Positions 50,834-59,573 of a DNA stretch of 64,000 bases are shown here, one piece after another. Within the stretch, counting starts at the first letter, position 1, and every line of letters starts with the position of its first letter. Source of the DNA: Ardenticatenaceae bacterium (lineage in GTDB: Bacteria; Chloroflexota; Anaerolineae; Promineifilales; Promineifilaceae). Location of the stretch: positions 496,001 to 560,000 of the forward strand of contig JACKBQ010000001.1 of assembly GCA_020634455.1 (NCBI GenBank). The letters are read 5' to 3'. The notes under the pieces were generated by a model that saw only the letters and a list, made by a program, of their open reading frames with translations, ran no database searches and was not told the origin of the DNA. Made by a program: the position numbers and the translations under genes.

Positions 50834-52179
50834 GCAAAAAACAGAAGAAATTGTGGCAGCAGTTGGGTGAGCAAATCGCCCAATCCAAAAACGAGATGGG
50901 TATTCCTGGCGTGGCCCTGGGCATCTGGCACCGGGGCAAGGCGCGTACGGCCGTATTTGGCGTCACCAACGTCGAACATCCCCACGACGTAACCGACACG
51001 ACGCTGTACCAGATTGGCTCCATCACCAAAACGTTCGTGGCGCTGGCGATTGTGCAATTGGTAGAAGCGGGCAAGCTGGATTTGTACGCCCCCGTGCGCA
51101 CCTACCTGCCCGATTTCCAAACGCAAGCGCCAGAGGTCGCCGCCAACGTCACCGTGCGCCACCTGCTGACGCACATGGCAGGCTGGGACGGTGACCTGTT
51201 CCACGATACGGGCAGCGGGGAGGATGCACTGACTCGCTACGCGAAGGTATTGGCTGAACAGCCGCAGGTTTTGCCACTGGAAACGGCCGTTTCCTACAAC
51301 AACGCCTCCTTTTCTTTAGCTGGTCACCTCATCGAGCAGGTCACCGGACAACCATTTGAAACCGTCATCCAAGAGCGCATTTTTGAGCCGTTGGGCATGA
51401 ATGACGCCTATTTCGACGCCCGCGATGTGATTACCCACCGCTTTGCCGTAGGACACAACGGCGGCCAGGTGGCTCGCCCCTGGTACCTCACCCGCTCCGC
51501 CTACCCCGCTGGCGGCATTTGCTGCCACGTGAACGATTTGTTGACGTACGGCCGTTTCCACCTCAGCAATGGCACGTTTAACGACCAAAAAGTGATTAGC
51601 CCCGAACTGCTAGACCTGTGCCACACGCCGCAGTTCACCATTTGGGGCAACGAGGCGATTGGGCTGGCCTGGTTTGTGGACGACCGCGCCGGGACGCGCA
51701 TCTGGCGGCACGGCGGCGGCACCAAGGGGCAAGTCACGCTGCTAGCCATCGTACCGGAGCATGAACTGGTGCTGGTTTGCTTTACAAATGGTGAAAACGG
51801 CGGCGCACTCACCCGCGAGGTGCTGGAATGGGTCATGGAATATTACCTCGACGCGCCCATCCCCCAACCGGAACCGATTGAATATGAAACGGCCGATCTT
51901 GAACCGTACGTCGGCAAATACGATCGTGGCTTTGCCGAAATTGAGCTGGGCATCATCGGCGGGCGGCTGATTGGGCAGCAGGTGCAGCGGCGCGGCTTCC
52001 CCGACCAGCACACGCCACCGCCCCCACCGCCACCACCCGCTACGCTTGTGCCCACGGGCAAAGACCAGTTTGTCATCACCGATGGCCCAATGCGGCGGGC
52101 CGAAGTCCAGTTCATCCGCAATGCCGACGGCCAAATTGGCTGGCTACGCCTGGGCCTGCGAGCTTACAAACGCCTGTAG
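50830..52179 (+). CDS. Serine hydrolase, beta-lactamase class C fold
   Basis: 449 residues. The nucleophile motif is SITKTFVALAIVQ (SxxK), followed by VSYNNASFSLAGHLIEQVTG (YxN) and a late HGGGTKGQ in place of KTG. The core matches beta-lactamase-related hydrolases such as EstB or D-aminopeptidases. No signal peptide is visible, so it probably acts in the cytosol. After about residue 365 comes a lipocalin-like C-terminal region with a run of prolines. The TAG stop is supplied by a GTAGCCGC palindrome. Confidence 0.85.
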   Translation: MSKKQKKLWQQLGEQIAQSKNEMGIPGVALGIWHRGKARTAVFGVTNVEHPHDVTDTTLYQIGSITKTFVALAIVQLVEAGKLDLYAPVRTYLPDFQTQAPEVAANVTVRHLLTHMAGWDGDLFHDTGSGEDALTRYAKVLAEQPQVLPLETAVSYNNASFSLAGHLIEQVTGQPFETVIQERIFEPLGMNDAYFDARDVITHRFAVGHNGGQVARPWYLTRSAYPAGGICCHVNDLLTYGRFHLSNGTFNDQKVISPELLDLCHTPQFTIWGNEAIGLAWFVDDRAGTRIWRHGGGTKGQVTLLAIVPEHELVLVCFTNGENGGALTREVLEWVMEYYLDAPIPQPEPIEYETADLEPYVGKYDRGFAEIELGIIGGRLIGQQVQRRGFPDQHTPPPPPPPPATLVPTGKDQFVITDGPMRRAEVQFIRNADGQIGWLRLGLRAYKRL

Positions 52180-52233
52180 CCGCAGTTTCTTACTGCGCTT
52201 TAGCGTTGTGGCGCGGAAAGAATCCGCGGCTAC
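52176..52233. repeat. GTAGCCGC inverted repeat at the serine-hydrolase stop
   Basis: GTAGCCGC (52176-52183) and GCGGCTAC (52226-52233) form the outer stem, with AGTTTCTT and AAAGAATCC inside. The TAG of the first arm is the stop codon of the upstream gene. Confidence 0.75.
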
Positions 52234-52237
52234 AAAT

Positions 52238-52303
52238 CTTGAAACGAGGAGTGGGCATCCTCAGATGCCCACCCGTCCGCATCTGAGGATGCGGACTCCT
52301 CAC
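52238..52303. repeat. GCATCCTCAGATGC-type inverted repeat, copy 2
   Basis: GGAGTGGGCATCCTCAGATGC faces GCATCTGAGGATGCGGACTCC. It is the same family as 21591-21660, with a different centre and no ACGGCCGT. Confidence 0.8.
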
Positions 52304-52327
52304 TTGAATTACAAATTGGAGGAAATC

Positions 52328-53392
52328 ATGAAAGCGGCCGTTTACGAACAATTCCAACAACCCATCACCATCCAAACCGTCCCCGACCCCACGCCAACGC
52401 CGGATGGCGTGGTGCTGGAAGTCAAAGCCACCGGCCTCTGCCGCAGCGATTGGCACGGCTGGATGGGTCACGACGCGGACATCACCGTGCCGCACGTGCC
52501 AGGGCATGAACTGGCGGGCGTCGTTGCTGCCGTGGGTAAGGATGTGACCAACTGGCAGGTGGGCGACCGGGTGACGCTGCCCTTTGTGTGCGGCTGCGGC
52601 CACTGCCCGCAATGCCTCACCGGCAACCACCAGGTGTGCGACGCCCAGTTCCAGCCTGGCTTCACCCATTGGGGCAGCTTTGCCGAATACGTCGCCATCC
52701 AGTACGCGGATGTGAATTTAGTGCGCTTGCCGGAGAGTATCGGTTTTGAAACGGCCGCTTCCCTCGGCTGTCGGTTTGTCACGTCATTTCGGGGCGTAGT
52801 GGACCAGGGCAAAGTGCGCGCTGGCGAATGGGTCGCCGTGCACGGCTGCGGCGGCGTGGGGCTGTCCGCCATCATGATTGCCAACGCCCTCGGAGCCAAC
52901 GTTATCGCCATAGACATCGCCGATGACAAGCTGGAATTTGCCCGGCAGATGGGAGCCGTGGCCACCATCAACACCGCCAAGACACCCAAAGTGGTGAAAG
53001 AAGTCAAAATCATCAGCGACGGCGGGGCGCACCTTTCGATTGACGCCCTGGGCAGCCCCACCACCTGCTACAACTCCATCTCCAACCTGCGCAAGCGGGG
53101 CCGCCATGTGCAAATTGGCCTCATGCTGGGCGACCACGCCGCCCCGGCCATCCCCATGAGCAAGGTCATTGCCTACGAGCTGGAAATTTACGGCAGCCAC
53201 GGGATGCAGGCCCACAACTACCCCGCCCTCCTGCGGATGATTGAAGCGGGCAAGCTTCAGCCGCAAAAGCTCATTGGGAGCACGATTAGTTTGATGGAAG
53301 CGGCCGTTGCCCTCCCCAAAATGGATCAATTTCCAAATCTCGGAATCAAGATTATTAGTAATTCTAACGATTCGCAAACACCTATTCCATAA
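52328..53392 (+). CDS. Zinc-dependent alcohol dehydrogenase
   Basis: 354 residues from the ATG at 52328, with GGAGGA seven bases before. MDR family: catalytic-zinc Cys in GLCRSDWHGW, HVPGHELAG with GHE, structural-zinc Cys cluster in VCGCGHCPQCLTGNHQVC, and Rossmann loop GCGGVGLSAIMIA. NAD use is suggested by Asp in VIAIDIADDKLEFA. It oxidises an alcohol or polyol. Specificity is not readable. It lies downstream of the serine hydrolase with a repeat-filled gap. Confidence 0.9.
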   Translation: MKAAVYEQFQQPITIQTVPDPTPTPDGVVLEVKATGLCRSDWHGWMGHDADITVPHVPGHELAGVVAAVGKDVTNWQVGDRVTLPFVCGCGHCPQCLTGNHQVCDAQFQPGFTHWGSFAEYVAIQYADVNLVRLPESIGFETAASLGCRFVTSFRGVVDQGKVRAGEWVAVHGCGGVGLSAIMIANALGANVIAIDIADDKLEFARQMGAVATINTAKTPKVVKEVKIISDGGAHLSIDALGSPTTCYNSISNLRKRGRHVQIGLMLGDHAAPAIPMSKVIAYELEIYGSHGMQAHNYPALLRMIEAGKLQPQKLIGSTISLMEAAVALPKMDQFPNLGIKIISNSNDSQTPIP

Positions 53393-53538
53393 ATATTGGG
53401 TTGGTACCTGTTGCCAAATTGTATATACTCCCCTTCCATTATTTTGTAATTCTTAAAAGTTTCTTTGCGCCTGCCCACCAGGAGGAAGGCACATTTTAAA
53501 ATCATTGTTTGCATTCCGATTAAAGCTATCAAGGTTAT

Positions 53539-54318
53539 ATGAAACGAGTATTAAAGGCTATCCTAGATGACATCCAACACGGTAAAAATGTTGAATCTTA
53601 TTTGATTATTGTACTTGTGGTAATCATAGCTATATTAGACATTTTTGGGTTTTCAAACAGAGATTGGGTAACGGAGATTACTCTTACCGTTTTGGCGCTA
53701 ATTGTTTACGACAGAATTCAAACCAAACGTTCACTAGAAAACGTGAATTCATCTTTACAAAAAATCAAACAAGGTCATACTTTCGAATACAGTAATGAAA
53801 TCGATACTTTACAGATTAATAGACGAATCGAATCAGCAAAAACTATCGATTGGTTAGCTTTTAGCAATGCGAAAACTGTTAAGATATTTCGATCTCACAT
53901 TTCTAAATGTCTTTCTGAAGGGGGGGAAATTCGTATGCTTTTATATGACTCAACTGGAAAATTATTTCAGGACTTAGAAAAAGATCCCACATTGTCTACG
54001 AAAGAATATAAAGAATATAGTGGAGGGGCTGGTGATGCAATTAAGTTTTGTTTTAAAAATCTACTACAGCCTGATATACAAGGTAAACTCGAAATTCGGC
54101 TCCTGGATAGAGTACCTCCATATAGATTGACTATGTATAACATGAATCATGAGAATGGCTATGTACGTTTACACATTCTGCGACCTTCAAATTCCCCAGA
54201 AGCAGCAACAATTGCTTGGGCAAGAGAAGATGATCCTGAATGGTTCCGTGTCTTTGCTGAACAATATGAAACGCTTTGGGAAAATTCAACAAGTCTTCCC
54301 CAAAGAAGGTTAATATAA
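53539..54318 (+). CDS. Unknown two-pass membrane protein with C-terminal domain, A+T-rich
   Basis: 259 residues. Two membrane segments (about 21-37, LIIVLVVIIAILDIFGF, and 46-59), then a soluble domain with a run ESAKTIDWLAFSNAKTVKIFRSHISKCLSEGGEIRMLLYDSTGK and IKFCFKNLLQPDIQGKLEIRLLDRVPPYRLTMYNMN. This looks loosely like a phospholipase-D-type or nucleotide-effector fold, but no HKD motif is present. It is rich in A+T, with no ACGGCCGT from 51.6 to 55.8 kb, and borders a tandem-repeat array. It looks like a recently gained accessory gene, possibly a defence effector. That is a guess. Confidence 0.5.
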   Translation: MKRVLKAILDDIQHGKNVESYLIIVLVVIIAILDIFGFSNRDWVTEITLTVLALIVYDRIQTKRSLENVNSSLQKIKQGHTFEYSNEIDTLQINRRIESAKTIDWLAFSNAKTVKIFRSHISKCLSEGGEIRMLLYDSTGKLFQDLEKDPTLSTKEYKEYSGGAGDAIKFCFKNLLQPDIQGKLEIRLLDRVPPYRLTMYNMNHENGYVRLHILRPSNSPEAATIAWAREDDPEWFRVFAEQYETLWENSTSLPQRRLI

Positions 54319-54421
54319 TTTCGTCCTATCAACTTTCTTTGAGGAGATACATATAGTAAGTTGTGGCCCTCCGTTGTGGCCCGGTCTTCACAATCCGCGC
54401 TGTGGCCGGCGTCTCGCCGTG

Positions 54422-54997
54422 CCACGTTTGTCCTCATAAAATCAAGCGGCGCGGTGAGGACACCGGCCGCAGCCAGGGTCGCAACGTCTCCAAAAAAAAT
54501 TATTTAGCCCATGTTTCTACCGCAACGTGTCTAAAAATTATTTTTGGACTCTGCCTGCTATCGGAACGTGTACATTGGAGATTTTTTGGCTGTGTCCGCA
54601 ACCAAAACACGTCCATTTGAGATTTTTTAGCTCTGTCTGCAACCAGAACGTGCCCAATTGAGATTTTTTAGCTCTATCCGCTACCAGAACGTGTCCGTTG
54701 GAGATTTTTTAGCTCTACCTGCTACCAAAACGTTTCCATTGGAAACTTTTGGGCTCTGTCCGCTACCGGAACGTGTCCATTGGAGATTTTTTAGCTCTGT
54801 CCGCTACCGGAACGTATCCATTTGAGATTTTTCAGCTCTACCTGCTAACAGAACGCGTCCATTTGAGATTTTTCAGCTCTACCTGCTACTAGAACGCGTC
54901 TATTGGAGATTTTTTAGCCCTGTCCGCTACCAGAACATGTCTATTTAAGATTTACAGTCACCCACGTTGTACCCCATACCCCACAAAATCAAGCGGC
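54422..54997. repeat. Direct repeats bracketing the 41-bp array
   Basis: Left flank CCACGTT (54422) ... AAAATCAAGCGGC (54438-54450) and right flank CCACGTT (54962) ... AAAATCAAGCGGC (54985-54997) are direct repeats on either side of the array. The left one also forms an 8-bp inverted repeat TGTCCTCA/TGAGGACA (54429-54462). Confidence 0.65.
54483..54950. repeat. 12-unit tandem array with exact 41-bp period
   Basis: Twelve anchors of the AACGTG type start at 54483, 54524, 54565, 54606, 54647, 54688, 54729, 54770, 54811, 54852, 54893 and 54934, always 41 bases apart, while the sequence itself has drifted. A typical unit reads AACGTGTCCATTGGAGATT, then TTTTAGCTCTGTCCGCTACC. The length is not a multiple of three and no long frame crosses it. 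Each unit holds a T-run. Apart from this array and its flanks, 54319-55149 holds no gene. Confidence 0.9.
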
Positions 54998-55149
54998 ACA
55001 TTGCGGGCACGCAACCAGGATAGTGTTTCGCTTGGCGACCTCGATTGTGACTTTAGACATCATTTTTTATGACAGTTGTCCTTGAGCCATATCTTATTTT
55101 TGTGCCAGATTAAAGTTATTAATGGTGTGTCCTGTCGGGGAGAAGTCAC

Positions 55150-56391
55150 ATGTTGAAAATCAATTCCAAAGCTGCCCATCCTGTTTCAAAAGTCATTTTC
55201 CAGCGTCTGGCCCTGATTGTGCGATTCGTATTGTTGGGGCTTTTTGTTCTGTTAATTCTCGGCTGCCAAACGGCCGAATCCCCCGCAGAAATCAGCCAGG
55301 AGCCAACCGCTACCAGTCAAACCATCCTCACAAATCCACCGGAGGACAGCATAACCCCAAAACCCACAGCCACTAGTGAGCCGCTACCCACAGCGACTTT
55401 AGAAGCAACTGCTACCAACACACCCAACAAAATAGAAATCGCGCTATCTGCCACACCACCCCCAGCCCCAACACCGTGCCCGCTGCCAGATGTGGCCGCT
55501 GCCTTCGACTATTACGCAACACAAGAAGGCTATCAAATGCAAGTCACTCTGCGCTTTGGCGATTCATCAGCTCAGCCAACTTACGTCATTGATTTGTGGC
55601 ACCTGCCTCACCTGGATCAATATGAAATATTCACAACGCAGCACGTTGGAACGACAGCGGGGGACCAGGAAGTGATCGTCCACGATTACGTGGTGGGCAA
55701 CACGGTATACCGAAACACAGATGAAGGAGTTTGGGAAGCCTTTGGCGGCCCCGCAGCCCACGACGAGGTCATGGGGCTATGGATCGTAAATGCATTTGCC
55801 GCCTTGCTAAATTCGCCTTTACCACCCCCAGATGCAGGACCAGGTTGCGGCTTAAACGGCCGTTACGAATTCAGCAACATTGATATTACCAGCAGCGAGA
55901 TTTATACGGCCGTTCATCAATCAATGATAGAAACAATTGACAATGTTAACTTTGGCCTAGGAATTCACTCGGAAAGCGGAGCGCTCCGATACGCCAGTTT
56001 AGATTTTAATCCATACACTAACACCTGGCTTCAACTCGACCTCATGTTCATCGAACAGGATGAACCGCCCACCTTTGAGCTACCAGAAAATCTACCAGAG
56101 CCGAGCTTCATGTATGAACTACCTCTCCCCCAAGAAAGCGCACTGGTTCTGGAAGGCTCAGATTTCCTTGTACATGCTACCAACCTCAGCCTTGATGATG
56201 CCACAGATTTTTACGTTACAGCGCTAAACGATTTTGGCTGGACAATTCAAAACACAAACATCGAAGATGAGAAGGTGGAGTTTTTCTTGGAAAAAGATGA
56301 TGCTGTTCTGGTTCTCTTCATTCAAAACAGACTGCCTGGCCTATTTCCAAGAGCATCGGAAGGTAATTACATTTTCTTTATAATTCCATAA
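55150..56391 (+). CDS. Lipoprotein of unknown function
   Basis: 413 residues with a GGGGAG ribosome-binding site. The signal peptide and lipobox (VLLGLFVLLILGC) are set back by about 25 residues. A Thr/Pro/Glu-rich linker (about 45-120) is typical of a stalk across the envelope. The globular part has an YYATQEGYQMQVTLRFGDSSAQPTYVIDLWHLPHLDQYEIF segment and resembles lipoprotein carrier-like sheets (LolA/LppX type), without clear proof. A palindrome repeat starts 5 bases after its stop. Confidence 0.65.
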   Translation: MLKINSKAAHPVSKVIFQRLALIVRFVLLGLFVLLILGCQTAESPAEISQEPTATSQTILTNPPEDSITPKPTATSEPLPTATLEATATNTPNKIEIALSATPPPAPTPCPLPDVAAAFDYYATQEGYQMQVTLRFGDSSAQPTYVIDLWHLPHLDQYEIFTTQHVGTTAGDQEVIVHDYVVGNTVYRNTDEGVWEAFGGPAAHDEVMGLWIVNAFAALLNSPLPPPDAGPGCGLNGRYEFSNIDITSSEIYTAVHQSMIETIDNVNFGLGIHSESGALRYASLDFNPYTNTWLQLDLMFIEQDEPPTFELPENLPEPSFMYELPLPQESALVLEGSDFLVHATNLSLDDATDFYVTALNDFGWTIQNTNIEDEKVEFFLEKDDAVLVLFIQNRLPGLFPRASEGNYIFFIIP

Positions 56392-56396
56392 CGAGT

Positions 56397-56425
56397 GTAG
56401 AGACGTTGCAATGCAACGTCTCTAC
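56397..56425. repeat. GTAGAGACGTTGCA palindrome, copy 1
   Basis: Perfect 14-bp arms GTAGAGACGTTGCA/TGCAACGTCTCTAC around a single A, directly after the lipoprotein gene. A near-identical copy with one base changed is at 57561-57589. Confidence 0.9.
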
Positions 56426-56523
56426 GGTGCGTTTTGCCTAAATGCGACCAAAATGCGCCACCTGCGTATTGCCAACCAGTTACAAACAAGATTCGTCACA
56501 AAATGAGAGAGTAACGTACAGAC

Positions 56524-56578
56524 GCTAAGGGTTTTGGCTCGACTGATTTGTCTCCGAAAGTTACAAACCCTTAGGGTC
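56524..56578. repeat. CCCTAAGGG-type inverted repeat, copy 2
   Basis: GCTAAGGGTTTTGG and ACAAACCCTTAGGGTCTTT enclose a short spacer with CCGAAAG, matching the layout at 9508-9568. Confidence 0.6.
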
Positions 56579-56598
56579 TTTACATGGGAGAAACTGAT

Positions 56599-57564
56599 AT
56601 GCAGGCAATTGTGTTTGAAACCTACGGCTCGCCGGATGTCCTTCAGCTTAAGGAGATCGCCCAACCCACCCCCAAAGAAAATCAAGTGCTCATCAAAGTG
56701 CAGGCTGCGGGAACCAATCCGCTGGATTGGCACAAGCTGCGTGCCGATCCGTTTATTGTGCGCTTTAACGATGGCTGGCTCAAGCCAAAGAATAACCAGC
56801 TAGGCGCAGACGTGGCTGGAATTGTGGAGGCGGTCGGCAGCGGGGTCACGTCGTTCAAGGTGGGGGATGCGGTGTTTGGCGAATGCGGCGGGGGCAGCTT
56901 TGCCGAGTACGTTTGTGTGCCGGAGCGGGCGCTGGCTCCCAAACCAGATAATCTCTCCTTTGCGGAAGCAGCGGCCGTTCCGGTGGCGGCGCTCACAGCG
57001 CTCCAGGCTTTGCGGGACAGCGGCAAGGTGCAGGCGGGGCACACTATTTTGATCAACGGGGCGTCTGGCGGCGTTGGCACGTTTATGGTGCAGTTGGCCA
57101 AGTTTTATAAGGCGGAGGTTACGGCCGTTTCCTCCACCCGCAACCTCGAACTGGTCAAATCGTTAGGGGCTGATCACGTCATTGATTACACGAAAGAACC
57201 CGTAACCGCCAGCGACCAAAAATATGATTTGGTGCTAGACAACGTGGGCAACCTCACCGCCGCGCAATTCCGGCAACTGCTCAAGCCACAGGGCATCGGT
57301 GTGATGGTTGGCTTCACCACCATCGGCCGGATGCTGGGCAACGTGCTGGCCGGAAGCTGGTGGGCCAGGCGCGGCGGCCCCAGCCTCAGCTCCATGCTGG
57401 CTCGCGCCAATAAGGAAGATATGCAGCTTTTCCACGACCTGCTGGCCGAAGGCGTGCTGAAACCAGTGATTGATAGCAGCTATGCTTTGGCGGAAACGGC
57501 CGTTGCCATCCGCCATCTGGAAACGGGCCGGGCGCGCGGCAAAATCGTCATCACCGTGCCGTAG
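56599..57564 (+). CDS. NAD(P)H-dependent quinone-oxidoreductase-like dehydrogenase
   Basis: 321 residues from the ATG at 56599, with GGGAG eight bases before. Zinc-free MDR family: MQAIVFETYGSPDVLQLKEI, AAGTNPLDWHKLR, LGADVAGIVEAVG, the Rossmann loop INGASGGVGTFMVQLAK and VSSTRNLELVKSLGADHVIDY. It reduces quinones or enones with NADPH in this family. The TAG stop codon lies inside a GTAGAG palindrome. Upstream is a CCCTAAGGG element. Confidence 0.88.
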   Translation: MQAIVFETYGSPDVLQLKEIAQPTPKENQVLIKVQAAGTNPLDWHKLRADPFIVRFNDGWLKPKNNQLGADVAGIVEAVGSGVTSFKVGDAVFGECGGGSFAEYVCVPERALAPKPDNLSFAEAAAVPVAALTALQALRDSGKVQAGHTILINGASGGVGTFMVQLAKFYKAEVTAVSSTRNLELVKSLGADHVIDYTKEPVTASDQKYDLVLDNVGNLTAAQFRQLLKPQGIGVMVGFTTIGRMLGNVLAGSWWARRGGPSLSSMLARANKEDMQLFHDLLAEGVLKPVIDSSYALAETAVAIRHLETGRARGKIVITVP

Positions 57565-57589
57565 AGGCGTTGCAATGCAACGTCTCTAC
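57561..57589. repeat. GTAGAGACGTTGCA palindrome, copy 2, supplying a stop codon
   Basis: Same palindrome as 56397-56425 with one change (GTAGAGGCG). Its TAG (57562-57564) is the stop codon of the dehydrogenase. Confidence 0.9.
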
Positions 57590-57604
57590 AATACAATTGG
57601 CCCC

Positions 57605-59389
57605 ATGACTAATTCAACCCAAACCCAAGCCGAATTTGTGCCAGAATGGGCCAAAGGGATTGTCTGGTACCAGATTTTCCCGGAACGGTTCCGCAATGGC
57701 GACCCCAGCAACGATCCAACAATTGCCGACATCCAGGGCGCGTACCCACATGGGCACAACCCGCAGTGGCAAATCCACCCGTGGACGGCCGATTGGTACG
57801 CCCAGCAGCCTTACGAACAGCACACGGGAGAATCGCTCTGGACCCATCTCCAGCGGCGGCGCTACGGCGGCGACCTGCAAGGCATCCTCGACAGCCTCGA
57901 TTATCTGGCCGATTTGGGCGTCGGGGCGCTGTACCTGAATCCGGTTTTCACCTCACCTTCGCTGCACAAGTACGACGGCGCAACCTACCACCACATTGAC
58001 CCCTCCCTCGGCCCCGACCCGGCGGGCGACCGGGCGCTCATCGCCACAGAAACGCCAGACGACCCCAGCACCTGGGTCTGGACGGCCGCCGATAAGTTGA
58101 TGCTGGCGTTGATTACGGCCGTTCACCAACGCCACATGCGCATCATCATTGACGGCGTTTTTAACCACATGGGCCTCAACAGTTGGGCCTTCCAGGACGT
58201 GGTCGCCAGGCGGCAGCAATCCAAATTTAAGGATTGGTTCAAAATCAAGTCGTGGGGCGACCCGCAAACAGGCGAAGGGTTTGCCCACCAGGGCTGGTTC
58301 GATTGTTACGAACTGCCAGAGCTAAACCAGGACGAAAACGGCCTCGTCAGCGGGCCAAAAGCGTACATTTTTGCCGCCACGCAACGCTGGATGGCCCCCA
58401 ACGGCAACCCCAGCGACGGCATTGACGGCTGGCGGCTGGACGTGGCCTTCTGCGTCGCCCATCCTTTCTGGAAAGATTGGCGGCAGCACGTCCGCCAAAT
58501 CAACCCGGAAGCGTACCTGGTGGCCGAAATTTTTGAGATGTTGCACGATATACGGCCGTATCTCCAGGGCGACGAATTTGATGCGGCGATGAACTACGGT
58601 TTTGCCGTCGCCGCCGCCGAATTTTTTGTGCAGGATCAGCAGCGCCTGACGGCCAGCCAGTTCGATGCGGAGCTGCGCCGGATGCGCGAGATACACCCGC
58701 CCGGCGTGCCGCATGTGATGCAAAACCTGTTTGGCAGCCACGACACGGCCCGGCTGGCCACGCACATCACCAACCGGAACAAAATAGTATACCGGGATTG
58801 GCAGGCGTACCACCACATGGCCAAAATCGGCGATAGCGGCGCACAGCTCAACCTGGACGCGCCCACCGCCGCTGACCTCGCCCTGCAAAAGCTGTTTGTC
58901 ATCTTCCAGATGACCTACCTGGGCGCGCCGATGGTCTACTACGGCGACGAGGCGGGCATGTGGGGGGCCAACGACCCGTGCTGCCGCAAGCCAATGGTGT
59001 GGCCACACCTCACCTACGAGCCAGAGGTTGTGTTGCCCGATGGAACGGTGCGGGAAACGGCCGTTCCCGTCCAGTTTAACCACGATTTGCACGATCATTA
59101 CCGCCGCCTCATCACCATCCGCAACGGCTCCCCGGCATTGCAGCGGGGCAGCTTCGCCACCCTGCTCACCGATGACGCCCGCCAGCTTTTCGCCTTCCAG
59201 CGGGAATTTGCAGGCGAGCAGGTCATCGTCATCCTCAACCGCAGCAGTGAGGCGCAAACGATTACGCTGGATTTGGTGGGAAACGGCCGTTGGCTGGATT
59301 TGTTGGATGGTGGGGATGTTTGGGTGAGAGACGGTCGTCTATCTACCCAAGTCCCGCCGCTCTGGGGCACCATCCTCAACCCAAAATAA
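57605..59389 (+). CDS. GH13 alpha-amylase-family enzyme (neopullulanase/cyclomaltodextrinase-like)
   Basis: 594 residues from the ATG at 57605. No signal peptide, so cytosolic. The four GH13 regions are present: I, IIIDGVFNHMG; II, DGWRLDVAF with the Asp nucleophile; III, YLVAEIFE with the Glu acid; IV, NLFGSHDTAR. The start IVWYQIFPERFRNGDPSNDP is typical of neopullulanase-like enzymes that split short maltodextrins. C-terminal beta domain is RQLFAFQREFAGEQVIVILNRS. The N-terminal CBM34 dimerisation domain usual for cyclomaltodextrinases is absent. A hairpin repeat starts three bases after the stop. Confidence 0.9.
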   Translation: MTNSTQTQAEFVPEWAKGIVWYQIFPERFRNGDPSNDPTIADIQGAYPHGHNPQWQIHPWTADWYAQQPYEQHTGESLWTHLQRRRYGGDLQGILDSLDYLADLGVGALYLNPVFTSPSLHKYDGATYHHIDPSLGPDPAGDRALIATETPDDPSTWVWTAADKLMLALITAVHQRHMRIIIDGVFNHMGLNSWAFQDVVARRQQSKFKDWFKIKSWGDPQTGEGFAHQGWFDCYELPELNQDENGLVSGPKAYIFAATQRWMAPNGNPSDGIDGWRLDVAFCVAHPFWKDWRQHVRQINPEAYLVAEIFEMLHDIRPYLQGDEFDAAMNYGFAVAAAEFFVQDQQRLTASQFDAELRRMREIHPPGVPHVMQNLFGSHDTARLATHITNRNKIVYRDWQAYHHMAKIGDSGAQLNLDAPTAADLALQKLFVIFQMTYLGAPMVYYGDEAGMWGANDPCCRKPMVWPHLTYEPEVVLPDGTVRETAVPVQFNHDLHDHYRRLITIRNGSPALQRGSFATLLTDDARQLFAFQREFAGEQVIVILNRSSEAQTITLDLVGNGRWLDLLDGGDVWVRDGRLSTQVPPLWGTILNPK

Positions 59390-59392
59390 TCC

Positions 59393-59453
59393 TCACCGCA
59401 GAGGGCGCGGAGAACGCGGAGGTTTTTTTAGCCTCTGCGCCCTCTGCGGTAAA
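59393..59453. repeat. CCGCAGAGGG-type hairpin repeat
   Basis: CCGCAGAGGGCGCGGAG and CTCTGCGCCCTCTGCGG form an imperfect hairpin around a T-run, just after the GH13 gene. It may end transcription. Confidence 0.65.
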
Positions 59454-59573
59454 ACTCCCCAACAATCGCCAGAACGCAAAACTTTGCTATACTCCCGCCC
59501 TCGTCGGTAGCAGAAAAGGGCACCCTGCCCGTACCCGACAGCGCAAATTGCGCAAACAAAACTGCGGGATCTA

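Noticed and set aside
54483..54950. CRISPR array
   Set aside because: The whole 41-bp unit drifts together. There is no constant repeat with unique spacers and no cas gene nearby.
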